A DNA stretch of 64,000 bases from Ditylenchus dipsaci (Eukaryota > Nematoda > Chromadorea > Rhabditida > Anguinidae). The stretch is from positions 372,001 to 436,000 of the forward strand of contig SADC01001368.1 in the NCBI GenBank assembly GCA_004194705.1, read 5' to 3'. The notes under the pieces were generated by a model, which worked only from the letters and a program-made list of their open reading frames with translations, had not been told where the DNA came from and searched no databases. Both the position numbers and the translations under genes were made by a program. Shown here piece after piece: positions 35,816 through 46,268 of the stretch (its first letter is position 1; each line of letters starts with the position of its first letter).

Positions 35816-38100
35816 TAAAAGTTTGAGCTCAGGCAAAAACATTTTTTCATGTTATTGGAATCAAATGATTTGGAAAATTAAGAATAAGTTCGCAAACAGG
35901 TTAATAAAAAGGTTAGGGACATGGACTTTCAAAAAATTGTGGGGTTGTGAAAATTTGCTGAAAATTAAAACTGCGCCAAAGGTGGGCCGAAATTAAAAAT
36001 CTTGCCCAAAATCGAATTTTCGCCCTAAAGCTCTAACATACAATAAACCAAAATAATATGTCGAGTTATTTTTCAATCGCCGAAATTCTGAAAAGTTTGG
36101 GTCGATTTCGAGGTTTTTTGATGAAAATTCAAAAATTCAAAAAGCGTGATTGGTAGAGCTCGTGGGAGTTAAGAAAATACAACAAACAGCTTTGCAAAGT
36201 ATTTTTTCTAGTCGGAGATATAGGTACTCAAAGTAGGAGGTGTTAAGTTATTGGAGACTGCTGACCTATTAGAGAAAATACGGTACTTAATGACCATGAT
36301 TTTTGGTTTCAGAAATTTCAATTGGCGGGGACACTTTTTTATTCCGAAAATTTTAATTTTTTAAATTATTTTTTGTTTGCATCTAAAATTTACCAAAATT
36401 CTATACCATGTACTAGTTAAGCCTAACGTTGCTTGACGTTGCCAGATCCAATGACCTAGACTAGTTTCACTGCACTTTGATCCAGTAATTCTTCATTTTT
36501 GAATAAAACTAAATAAAGACAAGGGGCATATTTGTACGCTTATTAGAGAGAATACGGTATGCAGTAGAAAGACTATTCACTCCTCTACAAAACAAAAAGT
36601 GATGATTTTGTGATTGCTAATGTAATGAGAAGGTTGCATACCAGGGCTGCATCGTATTTCCGATATCTGGCTCTTTTTCACATCGGATATCCGACAAAAT
36701 GGCAAATTTTTGGAATTTTTTAAATTTTTGAAAAAGATTTAACATTTTTTTTAAATTCTGTGAAAAAAATGCCAAATCCGATAACCGATATCAGGCACTT
36801 TTTGAAATCCGGTATGCGATCCGATATTTTTCATACCCGGTCCTGTCCCAGACATTTTTATATAACCCCTTACAGTAATTTCAGTTACTTTTTAAAAAGT
36901 TTTTATATTAAATTGTTTCTTTTTTTTCCGAAAGAAAAGGCTGTTTTGTGAGAACAGCCTTTTCTCCGTATCTATCATTTAAATCTGTGAAATAGCTGCT
37001 TGTTTTGTAAGCATCGTATTAGCTACACCCACTTTTTCTAATAACTTTTTCATTCCATCTTTTTTCTCGATTTGGTTTCAATATATTTGAGCTCTTGCTC
37101 TTTATTTTTCCCCCGCTATAGTGACACTTCGCTATAGTGACACCCTAAGGCCAGTCCCAAGTGGTGTCAATATAGCGAGGGTTGACTGTTGACTAAAATA
37201 TTGTAGCAAAATTAAATATTGTGTGAACATAACACTCTAAATCTACACACACACACATTCAACAAATTACCAGAGTGAGACCATCCACCATATATCTTTA
37301 GATATGTACGGTCCTGTACATATTGCACGAAAGACATTGCAACAATATTTGATCAAATGCTGATCAATAGTTTATCTAGAAAACCTTGATCAGCATTCGA
37401 TCAGTCATAATTCAAGATTTTTTCAGCATTTTTAGAGAAAATTAGGTTTTCATTTGGACTTCCTATAATTATTTTTTCATCATGGGTACATGTATTAATT
37501 ATCGTGCCTTCTTTTGGCTGAAAAGTGTCTCTTTTTTCTTTCTTTCAGTCACAGCAGCAAGTAAATGAGTGATTTTTTTAAAGTGATAACACTGTCCGTT
37601 AGCCTTGCTCTTCTAGTCTCTAAGAGCGTATTATTTGTTGCTACATCTTTGCAAAAATTAGCAGAGATGCCTCGAAATATGAAGCAACTCACAAAGTGGT
37701 TTGATTCAAACTTTTACCTTTTTGTGCTGAATTTCGAGAACATGTTGCAACAAATAATACGCTGTTAGACATGATGGTGTTATCACTTCAAAAAATTGCT
37801 TATATACTTGCTACTGTGACTAAAAGAAAAAAGAAGACACTTTTAAGCCAAAAAGAAAGCACTTTTCAGCCAGAAGAAGGCAGATATAAGATTTATCCAT
37901 TATCTTTTTCATACAATTATTATTTGGAGTTTATTGTTTAAGGCCAAAGACTTGTTGCACTTTGTTCCCTTAATAGTTTGACTGAAACTAAATAAAGTGA
38001 TTTGTTTGTTTATCCCAATCGCTAGCTTGTCTTCCAGCACTTCCTGATGAATCACCACAGCTGCTTCTGATAATGTTTGATGTCTCTGGGCTACTCTGTT
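35816..38100. other. Intergenic AT-rich spacer upstream of the TTL gene
   Basis: No gene is supported. It contains fragments of MITE ends (about 36540 TTAGAGAGAATACGGTA; 37120-37195 GCTATAGTGACAC..TATAGCGAGGGTTGACTG) and a foldback at 37500-37870 whose arms share GTGATAACACTGTCC-like and GTGCCTTCTTTTGGCTG blocks. The peptides one can read inside the foldback are unlikely to be genes. Confidence 0.5.
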
Positions 38101-38109
38101 GATTATACG

Positions 38110-38117
38110 TATATAAA
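38110..38117 (+). promoter_or_regulatory. Candidate TATA box of the TTL gene
   Basis: TATATAAA lies 60 bp upstream of the TTL start codon, consistent with a short 5' leader. No other promoter element is evident. Confidence 0.45.
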
Positions 38118-38176
38118 CAGCCTGTTTTCAGCCGTTTGTTAAGTTTAATTAAAAAGCTATTGTTTTCGAAGAAAAA

Positions 38177-39875
38177 ATGAAGTACTCCGTTGTTGACTGT
38201 CTTGTTTTGCTAGCTTTATTTGGTCTAGCTAATGGAATAGGTATGCGCACCAAACAAGCTGTGGGGGCGAAAGGCTACTTGACTTGTGATGGAAAACCAG
38301 CTTCCAATGTTTTGGTCAAAATCTATGACAAAGACCGCTGTAAGCTTTTTTATTTTCTGTATACTGTGTTCTGGATAATTAGGTTTTATTTTCTTCTTTG
38401 GGACCAAAAATCTTTTTTATTTTTGAAGTTTTTAGTCAAAATCTTTTTTTTCGTTTCAAAATGGCAATAAGCACTGGATAAAATTACCTTTTTCTTCAAA
38501 ATGGTCAAAATGTCCTTTTTTAACCCAAATGTCCTTTTTTCAAAATTTTGAGTTACGTGCCCTGACTTATGCTGACTGCTCTTGGCTCGAACATAAATGG
38601 GCATAAAATACAAAAAGCTGAGAAAATAAATTAGCTTTTGCCCAGAAGATATTTTATTCTGCGAAAAACTTATTTTGCTATTGAGGTTATTTTTCCAACA
38701 ATTTGCGAGTGAGGTTAAGTCAGCAGAAGTAACGAGAATAAAATATTTTTGGTTTTTCAGAGCTACATAATATCATTATCGAGTCTTAAGGCAATATAAA
38801 TTAGTTTAAAAAACTATTTTTTACTTCTATTGATAGTTGGGTGCCTGAAATCTTGCGTGCCGAAAATCGATTCCCTACTATTTTAATCAAAATTACACAA
38901 ATTAAAAAAATGTTGCTTCAAATAATGTTTTGGACCTGTTTTTTTTTAAATTATTTCTGAGTCTATATTCATTGAGAGATTTCATAAAGCATTTTACGAT
39001 AACAAGTTACGAACTTTAAAATATATATAGATGCTTTTATTGAATGCCTACAAGCCATAATATTAATCAATGTTTGTAAATTGCAGTTGTGAGCATGGAC
39101 GACAAGATTGCAAACACCAAGACAGATTCTCGAGGCTTTTTCCAACTTCAGGGCACAGCCAGGGAAATGACCAAGATTGACCCCAAGGTTAGCTAAGCTT
39201 TTCATTTCATAAAATTATTTTCACTGATCTTGACTTTTTAGCTCTACATCTACCACGACTGTAATATTATCCTTTTATATTAGGTCTTAATAAATAACAA
39301 CTCATTTTTAGGCAATGATGGATTTAAGGTATAGTTTTACGGTCAGACTCCCTACTTCAGGGCCCTCCCAAAAACTTCCATAAACATGTTTTTAATCTGG
39401 CAGACCAAACAATTTTTTGACCAATAAGCGGTAGTTTATCAGTAAACTGTAGTAAGGGGTGAAAAAATAACCTTTTTTATTTATTCCTTGATTTTTTATT
39501 ACTAGAGCTAGGTAAAATGAGTTCCTGAATGCATTGTTTTCAAGAGTATTGCTCAGTTTCATCTCTAAAGTGTGTTTGAGGCGAGTGAGAGCGACCCCAA
39601 GCCCCTTACCCCCATCACTCAGCCTCCATTTTCAAATACTGATATCAGTTGAAATTAATTGATCATTTTTAAGCCTTGCCAGCGCCGTGTCAGTCTTATG
39701 ATCCCTGACAAGTAATAATTCTATAATCTTACAATAATTTTTTAAATGAAAACGTTAAAACGCCTTATTTGTCAGATATGTGAATGACGGTGACCGACCC
39801 AAAACACTCTATGATGCTGGTACCATTGAATTAGCTGGCAAATTTTCTGGTGAGACCCGCGACTGCATTCACTAA
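38177..39875 (+). CDS. Transthyretin-like (TTL/TTR, PF01060) secreted protein, 5 exons
   Basis: Nematode-characteristic small extracellular beta-sandwich protein. Exons: 38177-38339, 39087-39187, 39242-39260 (19 nt), 39312-about 39358, 39776-39875. The N-terminus has a signal peptide (VDCLVLLALFGLANG). Exons 1-4 splice in phase to give GAKGYLTCDGKPASNVLVK, KTDSRGFFQLQG, KIDPKLYIYHDCNDG. The last exon gives YDAGTIELAGKFSGETRDC and stop. HDC..RDC is the conserved cysteine pair of the family, and the GxLxCxxKP and DPK motifs are present. In exon 4 the frame slips after NDG: YSFTVRLPTS, which matches the family's strand before the last exon, is in another frame, so one base is wrong or the donor is unusual. 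Length about 130 aa fits the family. Confidence 0.88.
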
Positions 39876-39922
39876 TCACCAAGCACAACAAATCTCACAT
39901 CAATTTGCGTTATAACTTTTTA

Positions 39923-39939
39923 AATAAATGCCGAATAAA
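39923..39939 (+). terminator. Poly(A) signals of the TTL gene
   Basis: Two AATAAA hexamers (39923-39928 and 39934-39939) lie 48-64 nt after the stop codon. Confidence 0.5.
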
Positions 39940-42006
39940 AGATTGAATTCTCTCTGCTACTGACAAATAATAATAATTTACGTAAATCTAGGGTATAATT
40001 AACAAAAGTCTTTGGAATTGAAAAAAAAATATTAAGTTTTAGTTTTTGAGAGAAAAAACAGTAATTAATGGTTTAAATTGCACAAAGCGAACAAACAAAT
40101 TTTTTTCGCTTGATAAATTCTATTGAACATAGTTTGTTACCTGCGACATCTAAGCAGCTTTGTTCTTTGAATTAATTCACTTTTCATCAAATTTTGCAGC
40201 TGTTACTGAGACGTTTCGGAATGTTTTGTATAATAATTTTTGCCAATAATATTTTCAATTAGTGTTTTAATTAAACGTGCTTTTCAAGCTCAACTTTTCT
40301 TTTAAATTTTTCAAAAAAGCCGTTAGTCGAATAGTTGGAAAGATTCACTATTTTCAGGCTACAAAAGAACACCTTTGGTAGGTACGCATAGAGTTGGCGG
40401 CGCTAGTAGCGAATACCCCCCCCCCAAGCATCCGACCTTTAAAAATTGCTGTAACTACCCTTGCAAACAACAAGTTTAGGCTTAGCCCTTAGGCTTGGGG
40501 TAGGCCAGCGTACGGAAGTTGTGACTAATGAAGAGTATGCGCACATTTTCCGGGGCCTGGGACATAAATTTGGGTACTTTTTACTAAAGTAAAAAAAGTG
40601 AAAATCGTTGGGGGGGAGGTATTCGCTACTAGCGTCGAGTTGGCCTTTATACATAGTTTTAACCCTGAAATGCGCACACTATGATGCCGCATGTTTTTCC
40701 AAAAAAAATTATATATTTGATAAAAAAAAACACTAAAACACGTGAATGTGCTGTATTTGGGTGTCCCTTATTTAACACAAGGCGCACATGAGTTGTCCCA
40801 TATTTGGAACATCATTTAAGTTGGTTCCTGCCCAGGGGCACATACCTTTTTTCAATTTAAAGGAGGGACTTTATATACGCAAAGTTCTAGTCCCTCTGGG
40901 GGTGTTTTAATTTACTTTTTTAGTAAGTTTTTTGACTATTAGATCCAAAATCATCAAGCAATCGATTGAAAGCATTTCCAGCACTGCTTTGCTGTCATCA
41001 ACAGCCTCAATTTTGCGATTTTTGGCAAATGATCACCAAAATTAGAGGAAACCAGCCAAGATGATGCGTACTAGCAACTGAGATTTTTTGCAATTTTCAA
41101 TTTACATTATTTCATACAACCGTATGCTGAAAATGACGGCAAGAAGCAGGGCTACATTTTGAGTGTAAGGTTGCAAATGAGTATGTTAATTAAAATTGGG
41201 GAAAAACGTCAGTTCCAGGATGTTACCGAAAAGTACTGGTATAGTCCTATTGAGGATTTCATCGAATTGGATTTTTTATATTTTAGACCTAACTTTATAC
41301 CAACTTTTCACCTGAATGATAGCTCAAATGAAAGCCCAGAACCTTGGCTACATTTTGACACTAAACTTGTAAATAAAAGGGAAAAAAAACCGGGATTGCA
41401 CCCAGTGGTAGTCGAACCTGTGACCCAAGGCGATGCGTATATAAAGTTTCCCCCCCCCCCTTTAAAATATTTTCGGCAGCTGTTTTTCGAGTCACTTGGT
41501 AAACAAATTCTGAAAAGTGAACCGTATGTCAAGGAAAAATGGCATTTCAAAATTTGTTCCATATATTGGACAGTGCGCATTGAAGGGTTGAACAAAAAAA
41601 GGTGCATTCACCTTAACCCTCAAATGCGCACACTATGCAGCTCGTTTTTGCAAAAACAAATTACATTTTAGATTACAAGTCAAATACGAATATTTCGAAA
41701 ACGCCAAAATTTGAAGTGAAAGTGCCGTATTTGGGTGTCCCATATATGGGACAGTGCGCCAGGGGTTTGTTCTATATATGGTATAAGTTCGTCAACACTT
41801 TTTTACCAATATTTTTTTAAATTTTCTCTAGTAGTTTTTGGCCGATCTAGATCCAAAGATCGCAAGGATTCCTATTTCGCATGTCGTTTTTCAAAAATCC
41901 TGCAATTTTCTTATTCAGACCCTTGATAATGTGAAAAAATAAGGTGTTTGTTTATCAAGACCCATGAGTTTCAGTGAAAAAATTGTATGATTTTGAAAAA
42001 AGACGG
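39940..42006. other. Intergenic repeats between the TTL gene and the Merlin element
   Basis: No gene. 40395-40642 is a foldback with GGCGCTAGTAGCGAATACC ends. 40645-40870 and 41580-41775 are diverged direct copies (AAATGCGCACACTATG, TTTGGGTGTCCC). 41390-41460 contains GTGGTAGTCGAACCTGTGACC, a tRNA-B-box-like repeat also seen inverted at 16110 and 47760. Confidence 0.5.
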
Positions 42007-42105
42007 ACCAGTTTCGGAATACACACCCCAGTCAATTTCGGTTTACGCACCCCAGTCAAAGTGCTTTATTACACACACATCATCCAAACAGTATCAGCAC
42101 AAAAA

Positions 42106-42410
42106 CTAAACCACATTTATATCTGAGAATTTATTTCGCCTATAGATAGCCACAGATTTGTCGTCGAATTGGACGTAACACTTGTCACTGGAACTTTCGT
42201 TTGCCTCGATGACAGAAGTAACGACTGCTTCATACATCTTCTTAGTCCTGCCCCACGGAACAACAACGCGATCACCGACTGAAGAGGTAAAACGCGGTGG
42301 AGAATCTTTTTCTCCCTTGCTGCATCGCTGTTCTTTTCCACTGCATTCGACTTTCTCGCCACTGGATTGCTGTTCTTCTACGCTTGATTCGTCTTTTTGA
42401 AATCGCCACT
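42106..42410 (-). CDS. Tudor/PWWP-like ORF within the Merlin element
   Basis: A reading frame ending at TAG 42108-42106 has no obvious start. It begins in an acidic Glu/Lys/Ser stretch (DESSVEEQQSSGEKVE), then VGDRVVVPWGRTKKMYEAVV and CYVQFDDKSVAIYRRNKF. The aromatic/acidic pattern GDRVVV..W....YEA.V.......V.FDD.S resembles Tudor/Agenet-type chromatin-binding folds. It lies on the same strand as the transposase and just downstream of it, so it may be the C-terminal part of one protein now separated by the foldback. Domain assignment is by eye only. Confidence 0.45.
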
Positions 42411-42509
42411 TTGAAATTTGTAGGTGTCATCGAAGCTTTTTGCCTGGCGATAATCATTCATTTGTACGCACATCTAATCATCTTCAAAAATGGATCCCTA
42501 TATAAAAAT

Positions 42510-43546
42510 ATTGGACCCTACTATAGAATACCCCCCCCCCCAAAAATTTTCCTTCTAAAACTTAAGTAACTGGTGACCATAAAGTTCGGAATGGACTTTT
42601 GAACCAATTTTTAGCAATAAAATTTATTCCCCAAAAATATTCCAAACATAGGGTTTTGTAGGCCTTTCCTTCCTCTTTCGAATGGTATATAAAGTTTCAT
42701 TAGAATTTTTTAGAAAAGCCATTATTTGGTTACAAACATATGTGAGGTCATTTTAGGATGTTGATAGGCATTTTTACCACTTTAGCTGATCAAAATTTTA
42801 ACTAAAAGTTCAAGGCTACAGCACAATAAAAGCACCATGTTGTAGCGCAGTTCAAGAGCTACAACAACCACTTTACAGAGTAGCTTTTAAAAATATGGGT
42901 GTTGAGATATGGCTTTTTGAAAAAAAACAATTTCTTGAAAAATTACCAAAATCTAAAAAATTTGGATAAATTTGATTTTGGTCATTTTTCAAGATATTAA
43001 TTTTTTCAAAAAGCCATATCTCAACACCCATATTTTTAAAAGCTACTCTGTAAAGTGGTTGTTGTAGCTCTTGAACTGCGCTACAACATGGTGCTTTTAT
43101 TGTGCTGTAGCCTTGAACTTTTAGTTAAAATTTTGATCAGCTAAAGTGGTAAAAATGCCTATCAACATCCTAAAATGACCGCACATATGTTTGTAACCAA
43201 ATAATGGCTTTTCTAAAAAATTCTAATGAAACTTTATATACCATTCGAAAGAGGAAGGAAAGGCCTACAAAACCCTATGTTTGGAATATTTTTGGGGAAT
43301 AAATTTTATTGCTAAAAATTGGTTCAAAAGTCCATTCCGAACTTTATGGTCACCAGTTAAAGACTACCAAATTTATGTCCCAGACCCGGAAAATATGCGT
43401 AAACTCTTTATTAGTCACAACTTCCGTACGCTGGCCTACCCCAAACCTAAGGGCTAAGCTTAAACTTGTTGTTTGCAAGGGTAGTTACAGCATTTTTTAA
43501 AGGTCGGATTTTTTTTGGGGAGGGGGGGGGGTATTCTATAGTAGCG
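42510..43546. mobile_element. Young foldback element inside the Merlin transposon
   Basis: The arms of about 390 bp pair almost perfectly (GTAACTGGTGACCATAAAG at 42566 against its inverse at 43347-43363) with a short loop near 42960. The outer ends resemble GGCGCTACTATAGAATACCCC, the family also present at 40395 and 50831. It splits the transposon's coding strand. Confidence 0.8.
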
Positions 43547-44788
43547 CCAAATATTCCTTTAAATGAAAAACGTGTGAAGGCATGCAGAAAATTACGTATT
43601 TTGAAGCCGGCATTGCTTAATAAAAAATACTTGGCCAGATTTCCTGGTAAATGTCGACGAGCTCGACTTCCTGGTTGGCGAAATATCATTCGTTTAACTG
43701 CACCCCAGCTAGCTTCTATGCTGTTCGTATGAACTGCCTAAACATAAAAAGACAAATTGGCTATAAAATTGTTCCAATAATAAACGATAACAAGTACCTT
43801 TTTAACGTGAGTCGGAAAACAATCAGGCACATCCTCTTCTGCAGTTTTGAATGTAAGGCTGTGGTTCACACGAAGTAGCTGGTAGCCCAATTCCTCAAGG
43901 GAGTCATAAGCTCTCCAACAGTCTGCTATTATTATCGAGTCCTTCTTTATCCAACGCTGGCATAGAGGCAGTAGGGTATCGCGATCTCTATAAATTCTCA
44001 TTTTTATATTACGAGGATAAAAGATAGGAGAAATCTAAACCGTTTCTCAACTTGTACCATGAATACACTACCAGTTAATCGATATATTCCACCGAAAACC
44101 CAAGAACCTTGTACGTAATGACCTCGGTTGTAGTTTCTTTTACCAAATTTCGACTCGTCGCTTTCAACCTTACAAGGGAAAGAATAAAAAAGGACGTCAA
44201 AATCCAAAGTAGCAACTGTACCACATCTCCAAGACCACCAATTGCTTCACCCAACGTTATCATCCCGAAGTATACTGCTCGTCGACAGAAGCGAGACCAT
44301 TCTACAGATGCTTCAGAACTAATCGCAATCTCATCGCAAATCTTGGTCAATTCCATATTCGCCAGCCTAAAAAGCGCAAATGTTTCACAAGGTAAAAAGC
44401 GACATAGTTAATCATACCACATGTAAATGAACTTTAGAACAACAACGACAGGGATTATACTACCAGAAAGAAACGAAGACGACAGAAAACCGCATTCACC
44501 GTTGCACTTAGGACCCCAGGATAGATACGCGTTCCACAACGAAAACTGATGTTGCTAAAAAAACACATAAATGATACGCAAAAAATAAAATTTACGCCAA
44601 ATTTACTTGTTTTGTCTTTTGAAGATTCTCATATTGGACTTGGAACATTTCGGGCAGCCACAATCCAGCGGCACAATGTGATATAGATTGAGGAATTGGA
44701 GTAGAGCATCTTCATTTTGACCTAGGCGATCCAACTCAGAAAGCGTTCAGCGATTTGAGGTAGAGCGACCATCAGATCTCAACGCCAT
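43547..44788 (-). pseudogene. Merlin/IS1595 (ISXO2-like) DDE transposase, broken
   Basis: Exons (+ coordinates): 44608-44788, 44418-44554, about 44221-44366, 44041-44168, 43798-43987, 43547-43737. The start at 44788 reads MALRSDGRST and then an in-frame TGA; the N-terminus has a CGCPKCSK zinc knuckle. The core shows the catalytic triad: ESDESKFGKRNYNRG (first Asp, 44159-44157), SIIIADCWRAY (second Asp, 43923-43921), HTNSIEASWGAVKR (Glu, 43716-43714). GSWVFGGIYRLTG and VNHSLTF are also typical. Besides the TGA there are frame shifts in the second and third exons, and a foldback cuts the 3' end. Merlin transposases are relatives of bacterial IS1595-group enzymes. Confidence 0.8.
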
Positions 44789-45020
44789 ACTAAAAATAAA
44801 GCATTGTTTAAAAAATACATTGTAAAAAATAACAATAGAGACAAACTAAAAAGACAAAAACATAAATTTTAACAAGATTTTGCCAATTTGAAAAAATGAG
44901 TTTTAAAAAGTTTTCAGTTTTTAATTGACTGGGGTGCGTATACCGAAATTGACTGGGGTGTGTATACGAAATTGAGTGGGTGCGTAAACCGAAATTGACT
45001 GGGGTCTGTATTCCGAAATT

Positions 45021-46268
45021 TAGCCAAAGACTACTAAAATCAGAATCTCTGCAGTTTTTGGGACTTGACTAGCCAAAAAAATTAAAAAGTCATCAAAAAT
45101 AGAGACACCATCGCCAAGCTTTTCAAAAATTAATTGGATACTGGTTTTTTGTTTTAAAATGGCGCCAAACACAATTTGAACGCCGAGTCCCGTACATTGG
45201 GGCCGGCGTAGAGGCGTTAGGCTCTTTTCCACTTTTTGGCGTTCTGCCTATGTTATATTTTAGCCACTCAGGCCTTATTTTTTGAGCTTAGGCGTAGGCT
45301 TAGGCTCAGGGTAGGCCAGCGCACGTTAGCCGCGACTAAAAAATGTCTTACAAACTACAAAATGGCTTTAAAATGAAGCTTAAGTGGCTAAAATATAACA
45401 TAGGGCAGAACGCCAAAAAGTGGAAAAAAGGGGCCTAAAGGCTACGACCCATTGGGCCAGCACCCGTGCAACCGTGGTCTGTCTGGTCCTGAAATTTGCC
45501 AGGATTCTGATTTTACCAGTTGTTTTTCCAAAATCATCCAATTTTTCTATACAATTACCTGAAACACCTCAATGGCGCACTGTCCCATATATGGGAGAAC
45601 TATCTGGCTCACTGTCATATATATGAAACAAACTTCAAACAGGTTTTTCTCAGCGATCACCAAACATATCAATGTCCGGTTTTGTTAATGAATAGTGCAG
45701 GGCTGAGCGATTCTGTTTCTGGAAGAAAATCCATAATTTTGTCTTTATAACATCGAGAGAAAAAAATAATTTCTCAAAAACGTGGAAATTGGCCTATTTG
45801 GACCCGAAAGGCTTTCCGAAATTTTTACATAATATGTCGGTTTTTCTGTAACTAACAAATTTCATCCCTTTTCTACAACTTGGTAAAAAAAATTCTGAGA
45901 AATAAATCATTTGTTGAGGAAAAAGCATTTGAGGGTTAAATGTCTCTTTATCGCCTTTCTAGGAAATGAAGTTTAAAATCAGATTCCCAAAGTTTTGCGC
46001 TTCGTATTACCATCTTCCTACTTTTTGATGACACATCTCTGTATATAATCGAAAATTTTAAATTTTTGATAAAATGTAACAAATTTATTATTACACAATT
46101 TTTGATCAATAGTTAGATAATTAATCAATTTATAGCTCTATCACAATTGTAAATGTAAGTATAAATGTAAGGTGTCTTCACAATACCAAAAAACATTTAC
46201 AATTGTGGTAGACCCATCACTTATCCTTGGTATTTTTTATATATTTTACTTGATAGCAAGCTTCCCAA
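45021..46268. other. Intergenic repeats upstream of the srt gene
   Basis: 45220-45440 is an inverted repeat (CACTTTTTGGCGTTCTGCC and its inverse) around a GGTAGGCCAGCGCACGTTAG block. 45560-45640 repeats CACTGTCCCATATATGG. From 45950 to the srt start it is AT-rich with no recognised feature; a weak TATA-like stretch is at about 46232-46247. Confidence 0.45.

Larger units (their letters stand above)
42007..45020 (-). mobile_element. Merlin/IS1595-type DNA transposon
   Basis: The ends are inverted arrays of a roughly 24-bp unit (CCGAAATTGACTGGGGTGYGTA), two units at 42010-42060 and four at 44923-45018. Between them on the - strand are a DDE transposase gene and a second ORF with a Tudor-like stretch. 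A near-perfect foldback (about 42510-43546) has inserted between the two coding parts. The family call rests on the transposase; I could not verify a target-site duplication. Confidence 0.72.

Noticed and set aside
41159..41671. 170-codon open frame
   Set aside because: It crosses poly-C and two dispersed repeats and contains a B-box-like repeat; no family resemblance.
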